NCBI GenBank assembly: GCA_943327965.2
Contig: CALPYQ020000094.1
Span: 1 to 6,799, forward strand
Source: Singulisphaera sp. GP187
GTDB taxonomy: Bacteria; Pseudomonadota; Gammaproteobacteria; Burkholderiales; Burkholderiaceae_C
Length of the DNA: 6,799 nucleotides
Direction of reading: 5' to 3'
The position numbers and the translations under genes are program-made. The notes beneath the pieces were generated by a model. The model made no database searches. It worked only from the letters and a program-made list of their open reading frames with translations, and was not told where the DNA came from. Shown here piece after piece: positions 1 through 6,630 of the stretch (position 1 is its first letter; the number at the start of each line of letters is the position of its first letter).

Positions 1-788
1 AGTATGTTGACGGCGGCCGCAAAGGCTGTCAAAAAACCTAAGGTCGCGCCAGACAAACCCGCTTGCGTGTAGATGGACGGCAAGAATCCAACCACCGCCA
101 ACCACTGACCAGAATACATGCCAAAACACAGCGTGACCCACCACGGCCCAGGCGCACTCAGTGTTTCACGCAAGCGTTGTTGCCAGTGAATGGTGGCCGT
201 TGTGACCGATGTATTGGCAGGTACCACACGCCACAGCACAAGCGCCATCACCCATGACAACACAGCAAACAAGCACCACCAACTGCGCCAACCCCATTCG
301 GGCAACCACAAAGGCCCCAACAACAAAGTGAGCGCTGTACCCGCGGGCATGTAAGCGCCCCAATACCCCAACAATTTGCGCAATTGCGACGCATTGACAT
401 GCTGACGAATTAAACCTGGCGCAGGCAACACCACAAAGAGAAAACCAAGGCCCTCCAAAATACGCCAGACCATGAGACTGGCAACGCCCGTGGCCATTGA
501 ACCCATGGCACTGGCCAGGCCCAATAAGAACAAGCCCAAGAGCATGGACCGCTTAGCGCCAAAGGTGTCAGCCGACATGCCAATGGCCAAGGCCAAAGTC
601 ATGCCGGCCAATTGAATGAAGGACAACAAGAAACCCGACTGGGTGAGGGTCATGCCCAAGGCTTGGCTAATTTCAGGGAGTGCGGGCGGCAACTTGCCAA
701 TTTGCAGGGCTGCCACTACACCCGAAAGTATCAGCACATACGCTGCCACTGCAGACTCAGGTGTTTCGAGTTCCTGTGCGGCGTTCAT
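1..788 (-). CDS. MFS transporter, CynX/cyanate-permease-like (3' end cut by window edge)
   Basis: The reading frame opens at an ATG at 788 and stays open for 262 codons to the left edge, so only the N-terminal two thirds of a typical ~400-residue transporter is present. It is a very hydrophobic inner-membrane protein with about eight putative helices in the visible part (roughly 14-36, 52-70, 82-98, 103-125, 138-160, 168-190, 214-234, 243-262). The loop between helices 2 and 3 carries MFS motif A (GMSADTFGAKR, residues 70-80), and helix 4 has the motif-B arginine in RILEGLGF (Arg109). A hydrophilic loop around 190-212 separates the two six-helix halves. The ATG overlaps the dgt stop as ATGA, and no clear ribosome binding site precedes it, so translation is probably coupled to dgt. 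The fold is secure; the substrate cannot be told from sequence, and the cyanate-permease-like label is only a family resemblance. Confidence 0.88.
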   Translation of the reverse strand, partial: MNAAQELETPESAVAAYVLILSGVVAALQIGKLPPALPEISQALGMTLTQSGFLLSFIQLAGMTLALAIGMSADTFGAKRSMLLGLFLLGLASAMGSMATGVASLMVWRILEGLGFLFVVLPAPGLIRQHVNASQLRKLLGYWGAYMPAGTALTLLLGPLWLPEWGWRSWWCLFAVLSWVMALVLWRVVPANTSVTTATIHWQQRLRETLSAPGPWWVTLCFGMYSGQWLAVVGFLPSIYTQAGLSGATLGFLTAFAAAVNI

Positions 789-1936
789 GCAAACAATCTG
801 CGGCCTGTCAGACGTTCGTGCTCTCGTGTTGCAAAACGGTCTGTCATGCCGGCAATGTAATCGGCCACAGCACGCGGTGTCTCTTCGCGCTGAGAAAAAT
901 CAAATGACATTTCTTGCGGCCGGCTGAGATAAGCATCAAACAATTCACGCACCACCGTTTGCGCATTGTTGGTCATTTGCATGACCTGCGGATGGCGGTA
1001 TAAGTGCTTGAACAAAAATGATTTCATGTCTTGCACGCGATCCGCCATCTCGGCTCCAAAGGCCACCAAAGGTCCGGCTTGGCGCGCCTCGTCAGCCGAC
1101 TTGGGTTGATGCTTTTGCAAATTGGCACGCGTGACATCAATCACGTCGTAGACCTGATCGCTGAGCATGCGGCGAATGGTTTCATACAGCAGACGCCTGG
1201 CTTTGCTGGGGTCTGACAAAGCCGGATGTTGCTGCAAAGTGATTGTTTTGTATTGTGCAAACAAGGGCGCGTCGTCCAGTTGCGACAAGGTCAGTAAACC
1301 TGAACGCACACCGTCATCAATGTCGTGTGCGTTGTAGGCAATGGCATCGGCCAAATTGCACAACTGCGCTTCTAGGCTGGGTTCGGTACCGTTCAAAAAC
1401 CGATGGGCAATGCCGCCTGGCTCTTGCGCTTCAATCAGCAAGGCGTTGCGTCTGGCGCAATGTTTCAAAATGCCTTCTCGTGTTTCAAAGCTTAAATTCA
1501 AACCCTCAAAATCGGGGTAGCGTTCTTCCAAGAAATCGACCACACGCAAACTTTGCAGGTTGTGCTCAAAGCCGCCAAAATCTTTCATGCACGCATTCAA
1601 GGTGTCTTGTCCGGCATGACCAAAAGGCGTGTGTCCCAGGTCGTGCGCCAAGGCCACCGCCTCCACCAAGTCTTCATTCAGGCCAAGCGATCTTGCAATA
1701 GAACGCCCCAACTGCGCCACTTCCAAAGAATGCGTCAATCGGGTTCTGAACAAGTCGCCTTCGTGATTTAAAAAGACTTGCGTTTTGTAAACCAAACGCC
1801 GAAAGGCCGTGGAGTGAACGATGCGATCACGGTCGCGTTGAAAATCGTTGCGCGTGGGCGCGGGGGCTTCGGCATAGCGGCGGCCGCGAGATTTTTCGGG
1901 ATGGCAAGCGTAGACTTCAAGCACAGCAACGATCAA
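785..1936 (-). CDS. dgt: Deoxyguanosinetriphosphate triphosphohydrolase-like protein (HD domain)
   Basis: Cytoplasmic HD-superfamily enzyme expected to hydrolyse dGTP, and possibly other dNTPs, to the deoxynucleoside and tripolyphosphate, so trimming dNTP pools. With the TTG start it has 383 residues, close to the type-2 dGTPase-like subfamily. The N-terminal block SRGRR (16-20), [17 protein letters not shown] (32-48) and KTQVF are family hallmarks. The metal-binding HD set is visible as His69 (RLTHSLEV), His98-Asp99 ([13 protein letters not shown]) and Asp197 ([15 protein letters not shown]); FEHNLQSLR (123-131) follows the HD site. The C-terminus ends with the typical [10 protein letters not shown] block. 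There is no ATG start: an in-frame TGA lies directly before the TTG at 1936, and the next candidate is GTG at 1924, giving 379 residues and perhaps a better family fit. The start overlaps the end of aroB by 20 bases (8 with GTG). True substrate preference is unknown, since many type-2 members act on several dNTPs. Confidence 0.95.
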   Translation of the reverse strand: MIVAVLEVYACHPEKSRGRRYAEAPAPTRNDFQRDRDRIVHSTAFRRLVYKTQVFLNHEGDLFRTRLTHSLEVAQLGRSIARSLGLNEDLVEAVALAHDLGHTPFGHAGQDTLNACMKDFGGFEHNLQSLRVVDFLEERYPDFEGLNLSFETREGILKHCARRNALLIEAQEPGGIAHRFLNGTEPSLEAQLCNLADAIAYNAHDIDDGVRSGLLTLSQLDDAPLFAQYKTITLQQHPALSDPSKARRLLYETIRRMLSDQVYDVIDVTRANLQKHQPKSADEARQAGPLVAFGAEMADRVQDMKSFLFKHLYRHPQVMQMTNNAQTVVRELFDAYLSRPQEMSFDFSQREETPRAVADYIAGMTDRFATREHERLTGRRLFA

Positions 1937-3023
1937 TCACGGCGCGTACCATGGCTTCGGGTGCGGCGCTCACGCGTGCTTTGCCAGGGCCTTCAATCAG
2001 CACAAATTGAATGTCGCCAGCCACCGATTTTTTGTCATGCAACATGAGGGCCAAATATTGACCGGCATTGTCTTTTTCATTGAGCACTGGGCCTTTTGTG
2101 GGCAAGCCTGCACGGGCAATGAGGCCGGTCAATCTTTGCACAAAGGGCTCATCAATGAGCCCCATGGCTTGTGACAAATGGGCCGCCATGACCATGCCGC
2201 AGCCCACGGCCTCGCCATGCAACCATTCGCCATAACCCAATCCTGCTTCAATGGCATGGCCAAAGGTGTGACCAAAATTCAAAATGGCACGCAGGCCCGC
2301 TTCGCGCTCGTCTTGTCCCACGACGTAGGCTTTGATTTCACAACTTTTGCGCACGGCATGCGCCATGGCCTTGGGCTCACAAGCGCGCAATTCGTCAATG
2401 TGCGCATCGATCCATTCAAAAAATGGCATGTCGGCGATGGGGCCGTATTTGATGATTTCGGCCAAGCCGGCACTGACCTCGCGCGCAGGCAAGGTCTTCA
2501 AAACTGACAGGTCGCACACCACACGTTGGGGCTGATAAAAAGCACCAATCATGTTTTTGCCCATAGGGTGATTGATGGCTGTTTTGCCACCCACCGACGA
2601 GTCGACTTGGGCCAGCAAGGTGGTGGGCACTTGCACAAAAGGCACGCCCCGCATGAAGCTGGCTGCTGCAAATCCTGTCATGTCGCCCACGACGCCACCG
2701 CCCAGCGCAAACAACACCGTTTTTCGATCGCAGGCGTGGCCCAACAAAGCATCAAAAATGAGGTTCAAGGTGACCCAATCTTTGTGCGCTTCACCATCTG
2801 GCAAATGGATGGTGTGAATGACTTTGTAGTGACCAGACAAGGCCTGCTTCAATGCAGCTTCGTACAAAGGCGCAACAGTGGTGTTGGAAACAATCAGCGC
2901 AGCAGAAGCCTTGGGTAAATTTTGATATGTGCTAGCTTGGCTGAACAAGTCTTCACCAATGACAATGTCATAGCTACGATCTGCCAGATCAATGCGGACC
3001 GTTTCTGAGAGGTTTGAATTCAT
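1917..3023 (-). CDS. aroB: 3-dehydroquinate synthase
   Basis: Second step of the shikimate pathway: converts DAHP to 3-dehydroquinate in the cytoplasm using NAD+ and a divalent metal, usually Zn. The 368-residue length is normal. Visible motifs are DGEAHK (76-81), the NAD-binding glycine run [16 protein letters not shown] (106-121), [20 protein letters not shown] (132-151) and GKNMIGAF (155-162). The metal ligands are Glu189 (AEIIKYG), His252 ([11 protein letters not shown]) and His269 (WLHGEAVG), with His256 as the conserved catalytic histidine. All key residues are present, so the enzyme should be active. The ATG overlaps the aroK stop codon as ATGA, giving coupled synthesis of two enzymes of the same pathway. 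The 3' end overlaps the start of dgt. No separate promoter or strong ribosome binding site is seen before the ATG. Confidence 0.97.
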   Translation of the reverse strand: MNSNLSETVRIDLADRSYDIVIGEDLFSQASTYQNLPKASAALIVSNTTVAPLYEAALKQALSGHYKVIHTIHLPDGEAHKDWVTLNLIFDALLGHACDRKTVLFALGGGVVGDMTGFAAASFMRGVPFVQVPTTLLAQVDSSVGGKTAINHPMGKNMIGAFYQPQRVVCDLSVLKTLPAREVSAGLAEIIKYGPIADMPFFEWIDAHIDELRACEPKAMAHAVRKSCEIKAYVVGQDEREAGLRAILNFGHTFGHAIEAGLGYGEWLHGEAVGCGMVMAAHLSQAMGLIDEPFVQRLTGLIARAGLPTKGPVLNEKDNAGQYLALMLHDKKSVAGDIQFVLIEGPGKARVSAAPEAMVRAVIDRCCA

Positions 3024-3592
3024 GATCTGTTTGAAGATGGGTGAGGCGCGTGTTGAGACGTGTGTTGCGAAGCATGGGTGTCAAAGCCTTCAAGCTCCAA
3101 CTTTTCAATGATGGCGTTGAGCAACTTGTTGATGCTGGGTCGGCCGGTATCGAACACATAGTGCGCGGCCTCACGGTAGAGCGGATCGCGCACATTGAAC
3201 AAGGTGCGCAATTTTTCGAGGGGGTCGTTCACTTGCAGCAAAGGGCGTTGCATGTCGTGCTTTAGGCGTCTAAAAACTTCTTCGGGTGTGGAGCGCAAAT
3301 AAACCACTTTACCGCGCAAATGCAAGTGCTTGCGATTGGCTTCCCGCAGCACAGAACCGCCCCCTGTCGACAAAATACCATGGTGGTATTTGCTCAGGTC
3401 GTCCAGCACACTTTGCTCAATGTCCCTGAATCTTTCTTCGCCTTCGCGGTCGAAGAACTCTCTGATTGAACAACCCAATCTTTGCTCAATGACACCGTCC
3501 GAGTCTAAAAAGGGCAGGCCAAGGCGACGCCCCATCTGTCTGCCGATGGTCGTTTTGCCAGATCCTGGAAGGCCAACAAAAATAATGAGCAA
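3020..3592 (-). CDS. aroK: Shikimate kinase with histidine-rich C-terminal tail
   Basis: Cytoplasmic P-loop kinase that phosphorylates shikimate at the 3-hydroxyl with ATP. Using the TTG at 3592 gives 190 residues starting [15 protein letters not shown], which matches the family N-terminus. Numbered from there, the Walker A is GLPGSGKTT (7-15), the shikimate/Mg site DSD is at 30-32, FRD (Arg56) binds shikimate, GGG (77-79) is the conserved glycine loop and RPLL (Arg116) lies in the lid. The ORF extends up to another TTG at 3625, which would add eleven residues (MELQSFLRFLL) and overlap pilQ by 23 bases. Neither TTG has a clear ribosome binding site, and there is no ATG or GTG alternative before the P-loop, so initiation probably depends on ribosomes finishing pilQ ten bases upstream. 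The last ~18 residues form a His/Ser/Gln-rich tail absent from ordinary short shikimate kinases. The stop overlaps the aroB ATG. Confidence 0.93.
   Translation of the reverse strand: MLIIFVGLPGSGKTTIGRQMGRRLGLPFLDSDGVIEQRLGCSIREFFDREGEERFRDIEQSVLDDLSKYHHGILSTGGGSVLREANRKHLHLRGKVVYLRSTPEEVFRRLKHDMQRPLLQVNDPLEKLRTLFNVRDPLYREAAHYVFDTGRPSINKLLNAIIEKLELEGFDTHASQHTSQHAPHPSSNRS
3050..3073 (-). repeat. Four-codon tandem repeat in the aroK tail
   Basis: Two adjacent 12-base units encode Ala-Ser-Gln-His and Thr-Ser-Gln-His. They share most bases, differing at codon positions that change Ala to Thr and at one silent serine position. The surrounding codons add His before and Ala-Pro-His after. The pattern suggests a small in-frame duplication within the 3' end of aroK. 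Confidence 0.55.
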
Positions 3593-3602
3593 AAGTAGAA
3601 AT

Positions 3603-5018
3603 CTAAGGAAGGATTGAAGCTCCAAGTGTATTCGAGGCGGCCAAGGGCACAGCGTCTGCCAGCACGCGCGGGGTTACAAAAATCAACATTTCTGTTTTTC
3701 TTTGGGTGAATTGTTGGCTTTTAAACAACCAACCCAAGCCAGGCAATTGACCCAAACCTGGCACCTTGGCCACATCGTCCTTGTCGGCCGCCTCCAAAAT
3801 ACCGCCAATGACCACGGTGCCACCGTTGTCGACCAAGACCTGCGTTTTGACATGTTTGGTGTTGATGGCAAAGCCTGCCGTGGTAATTTGGCCCACGCTG
3901 TCTTTGGCAATGTCCAACTCCAACACCACCGCGCCTTCTGGCGTAATTTGCGGTGTCACTTCTAACCGCAAGTTGGCTTTTCTGAATGAAATGGATGCAG
4001 CCCCAGTGCCATTGCTAACTTGGTAAGGGAGTTCTGTGCCTTGCTCAATGAGGGCTTTGGTTTGGTCGGCCGTGATAACGCGGGGGCTGGCCACCACGCG
4101 GCCTTTGCCATCGGCCTCCATGGCCGAAATTTCCAGATTTAAAAACTGGTTGGCACCAGCATTGAACAAAGACACGGCAAATGATGGCGGTACATACAAC
4201 GCTTGACCCGCTGGCCCTGCTGGCAAATTGAGCGAATAGCCTGGCTGCACACCGCCCGATGTGGGCAGGCCCTGTGCACCCACAGCCACATTGACAGGAC
4301 GTGCCGAAGCCGAAAAAGGCGCGGCAAAACTGGCCGCATATGCGCCACCCAAACGGGCACCGAGCGATTTGCCAAACTGCTCTTCTGCTTCCACAATTTT
4401 GGCTTCAATCAAAACTTGCCGAACCGGCACATCCAATTGCTGAATGACTGTTTGCAATTGCTTGAGGTAAGCAGGCGTGTCTAAAAAGAACAATTGGTTG
4501 GTTCGAGGCTCGGCCATGACGGTGCCCTTGGCACTCATCCATCGGTGAGAAATTGCGCCAGCTGCAGCACCTGCTGAGGCCACTTGCAAGCGCTGGGCAA
4601 TGTCCAAGGCTTTGGCGTATTTCAAAGGGATGGCCAAGGTTTGCAAATTTTCAGAGCTCACAACTGGCGCACTGATCCAAAGCACGCCCGCCTTGTCGGT
4701 CATGATGAGGCCTTTGGCGCTGACCACCACTTGAAGCGCTTCGCGCCATGTCATGTCCCTCAAGTGCAAACTGACTTGTCCTTTGACACCATCGGCCACA
4801 ATCAAATTGTGTTGGCCAATTTCAGCCAAGGATTGAAGCAGGGCTTTGATTTCAATATTCTGAAAATTCCATTTCAATTTGGCTTCGGACGATGCCAACG
4901 CTTGCCCCCAGCCAGCAACAGTCAGACTCAATAGCCAGATCAACAGCCAGATCAATTTCATGCACGACTTGAAAATAAATTTGCCCCATCGATGAAGAGC
5001 AACAAGCTCAAACTTCAT
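3603..5018 (-). CDS. pilQ: Type IV pilus / competence secretin PilQ, short AMIN-less form
   Basis: Outer-membrane secretin forming the multimeric pore for a type IV pilus or DNA-uptake pseudopilus. The ATG at 5018 gives 471 residues. Domains in order are: a basic N-region and hydrophobic signal segment (about 20-38) with likely cleavage after GQALA (residue 42); an N0/STN-type domain (about 48-118, beginning KWNFQNIEIKALLQSLAE); an N1-type domain (about 128-198); and the secretin core (about 200-455) with an Ala/Gly/Pro-rich variable stretch at 224-280. The diagnostic secretin motif VPGLGQLPGLGWLFKS is at 419-434, followed by TEMLIFVTPRVL. Usual betaproteobacterial PilQ is about 700 residues with AMIN domains before N0; here N0 follows the signal directly, as in HofQ/ComE. 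The start at 5018 is chosen because it overlaps the previous stop as ATGA and has a strong ribosome binding site. ATGs at 5078 and 4961 are alternatives, the latter giving a shorter signal peptide. Confidence 0.94.
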   Translation of the reverse strand: MKFELVALHRWGKFIFKSCMKLIWLLIWLLSLTVAGWGQALASSEAKLKWNFQNIEIKALLQSLAEIGQHNLIVADGVKGQVSLHLRDMTWREALQVVVSAKGLIMTDKAGVLWISAPVVSSENLQTLAIPLKYAKALDIAQRLQVASAGAAAGAISHRWMSAKGTVMAEPRTNQLFFLDTPAYLKQLQTVIQQLDVPVRQVLIEAKIVEAEEQFGKSLGARLGGAYAASFAAPFSASARPVNVAVGAQGLPTSGGVQPGYSLNLPAGPAGQALYVPPSFAVSLFNAGANQFLNLEISAMEADGKGRVVASPRVITADQTKALIEQGTELPYQVSNGTGAASISFRKANLRLEVTPQITPEGAVVLELDIAKDSVGQITTAGFAINTKHVKTQVLVDNGGTVVIGGILEAADKDDVAKVPGLGQLPGLGWLFKSQQFTQRKTEMLIFVTPRVLADAVPLAASNTLGASILP

Positions 5019-6010
5019 GGTTGCACCACCTCCCAAGCCAGCAATTTTTGAAGCGGGCCGTTGTCCACCTCGCCCCATAGCCCTTGCTCATTGGCAAATT
5101 GAACCTTGGCGCGCTCACGGCCTAAGTACTGCCCTGTCTGAACTGGCAAGACTTGCTGCCCCGACTTGACCAAGGCCCAAGTAGAGGCCGACAAACCCGA
5201 GCCAACCAAACGCATGAGGGCATGGCTTTGATCTGGAAACACATGCGCTGCAAAATCAGGCGACTTGATGTTTTCCAGAGGCCGCAAGGTCTTGGGTACC
5301 AAGGCATCTGGCCACCGAACTTCAACACCTGTATCAGTAGAAGCATCATCGGCATCCCACCACAAATGCAGTTGCGCCGACATGAGGTACTGGCCGTCGG
5401 TTTGCAGCATCCAAGACGCATTGAGCCACAGGCCGTTGGCAAATACCTGATTCAAAGTTTGCCAATATGCATAGGTGGCTTGCTCTGAGCCTTTCATTTG
5501 AAAAAGCAAGCGGGAGCTTTCAAAGCCATGCGCTTCAGGTGAAGGTGCTGCTTTCAATTCAATGACTTGCAAAGCGCTTTGGTGGGCCAGTGTTTGCAAT
5601 TGACTGAGCAAGGGCATTCGAAGCGCAGAGTTGGGCCAGTGGGTCATGAGCGCATCGGATTGCGCGTTGAGATCCTTGAGGACCATTTGCTTTTGCGATA
5701 GCCAAAGTGTTCTGGCCGCATCTTCTGCTTGCACTTTTTGAGCTTGCGGCCGAATGCTTTCAATGTCATCTATCAAGTTTTGCCGCAGCCCCATTGGACT
5801 GATCCACAGCCCGGTTTGATGCAGCATCCAATGCAAGACGCACCATGTGGCAGCCGAGACAAGCAAACAGCCAAGCCCAACGCCCCATCGGAAACCAGCA
5901 AGCTGCCACAGCACACCATTGCGCCAAAGTACAAATGTTTGTGGAAAATATCGCCACAAAATGGTGTGCAGCCCGTGCCAAAATTTTTCAGCCATCCTTT
6001 CAAAGTTCAT
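5015..6010 (-). CDS. PilO-PilP fusion protein of the pilus alignment complex
   Basis: One continuous 331-residue frame covers what are normally two genes. The N-terminal half looks like PilO: a cytoplasmic leader of about 37 residues, a single membrane segment (about 42-64, GVGLGCLLVSAATWCVLHWM), a helical/coiled-coil stretch (about 75-120, many Gln, Asp, Ala), and a ferredoxin-like periplasmic domain (about 125-220). A linker (about 221-260, rich in Asp, Pro, Thr) leads to a PilP-like beta domain (about 262-330) with MRLVGSGLSASTWALVKSG, then QTGQYLGRERAKV and a Trp-Glu-rich end, matching the 'RLVG...WALV...V..GqYLG' pattern of PilP. No lipoprotein signal or internal start is seen before the PilP part, so it would be anchored through the PilO membrane helix. 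Position between pilN and pilQ fits both roles. ATGA overlaps join it to pilN and pilQ. The PilP assignment rests on pattern and position and is less certain than PilO-like topology. Confidence 0.82.
   Translation of the reverse strand: MNFERMAEKFWHGLHTILWRYFPQTFVLWRNGVLWQLAGFRWGVGLGCLLVSAATWCVLHWMLHQTGLWISPMGLRQNLIDDIESIRPQAQKVQAEDAARTLWLSQKQMVLKDLNAQSDALMTHWPNSALRMPLLSQLQTLAHQSALQVIELKAAPSPEAHGFESSRLLFQMKGSEQATYAYWQTLNQVFANGLWLNASWMLQTDGQYLMSAQLHLWWDADDASTDTGVEVRWPDALVPKTLRPLENIKSPDFAAHVFPDQSHALMRLVGSGLSASTWALVKSGQQVLPVQTGQYLGRERAKVQFANEQGLWGEVDNGPLQKLLAWEVVQP
5028..5034 (-). promoter_or_regulatory. Strong Shine-Dalgarno site of pilQ
   Basis: On the minus strand the bases read GGGAGGT, nine bases before the ATG at 5018. 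It is the only near-consensus ribosome binding site noticed before any gene in this window. It supports 5018 over the in-frame ATGs at 5078 and 4961, neither of which has a well-spaced site. It lies inside the last codons of the pilO-pilP gene. Confidence 0.75.
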
Positions 6011-6630
6011 GGCTGTTGAGACCCTAACAACAGCTTTGAAGCATCCGCTTCAATTTGGCCTTCTAACTTGAAAGCCACGCTTTGGGTGAAGGACTTGGGG
6101 CCTGAAATTGCGGCTTTAGAAGTAACGGCATCCATAACAGGCGCACTTTGCATTTGAACCACTTGGGGCTGCCTTTGCCATCTGTCAAAGCGACTGGTTT
6201 GTAACAGCAAAGCCTGCAAAGCTTCGGGCGACGAACTCGAGCCCTCCCACTCAAATTGCCCCCCTTGCCAACGCAATTTTTGCAGGCGAATTGAATGTCG
6301 ATTCTGCGGCGCAGAATTGGCAAACAACAGCGCCTGAACCTCTGCCAAATCTAATCGCATGCTTTGCCTTTTGTCTAAGGCCTGAACCCTTTGCGTGGTC
6401 AGCGTTAGACTCAATTGCAACGCAGCCTGTTCGGAAGGCTTGGAAGGGGCCTGCTGCAAAGCGGCCTGCCAATGCTGCTTTTCTTCAAGCAAACGAGGCA
6501 TGCTGCGTGCAGCCCATTGCGATTGCCAAACTGTGCAGCCCACGCTTAAAAAAACCCCCATGACGGATGCCACATACCAAATGATTTTGGGTTGCTGGGT
6601 GGGTTGCGACAAACGCAAAACATTCAGCAT
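6007..6630 (-). CDS. pilN: PilN-like inner-membrane pilus assembly protein
   Basis: From the ATG at 6630 it is 207 residues: a short cytoplasmic N-terminus MLNVLRLSQP, one membrane segment (about 16-35, IIWYVASVMGVFLSVGCTVW), a coiled-coil-like stretch rich in Gln, Ala and Leu (about 40-95), and a periplasmic ferredoxin-like domain (about 112-195, with IRLQKLRWQGGQFEWEG and FKLEGQI). PilN normally binds PilM through an INLLP-type N-terminal motif and pairs with PilO; here the motif is reduced to NVLRL. The start at 6630 is chosen because it puts that motif at the N-terminus and overlaps the pilM stop by seven bases; the frame also extends to a TTG at 6684 inside pilM, which is unlikely. The stop overlaps the following ATG as ATGA. 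Assignment rests on topology, domain pattern and gene order, since overall sequence is divergent; ComB/HofN is the alternative family name. Confidence 0.82.
   Translation of the reverse strand: MLNVLRLSQPTQQPKIIWYVASVMGVFLSVGCTVWQSQWAARSMPRLLEEKQHWQAALQQAPSKPSEQAALQLSLTLTTQRVQALDKRQSMRLDLAEVQALLFANSAPQNRHSIRLQKLRWQGGQFEWEGSSSSPEALQALLLQTSRFDRWQRQPQVVQMQSAPVMDAVTSKAAISGPKSFTQSVAFKLEGQIEADASKLLLGSQQP

Noticed and set aside
612..927. Plus-strand open frames of 75-103 codons
   Set aside because: They are antisense to the dgt 3' end and MFS 5' end, where both real frames are clear.
1243..1701. Plus-strand open frame of 152 codons
   Set aside because: It lies wholly inside dgt on the opposite strand, is rich in Arg, Cys and His as antisense frames are, and has no recognisable domain.
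2178..2918. Plus-strand open frames of 109 and 130 codons opposite aroB
   Set aside because: They are antisense to conserved aroB motifs and show no family pattern or ribosome binding site.
3593..3602. Possible promoter or terminator between pilQ and aroK
   Set aside because: Only ten bases separate the genes, with no hairpin or T-run and no convincing -35/-10 pair nearby.
5019..5078. Upstream ATG start for PilQ at 5078
   Set aside because: It would overlap pilO-pilP by about 60 bases and add a Gly/Arg-rich leader, while the ATG at 5018 has a well-spaced ribosome binding site and an ATGA overlap.
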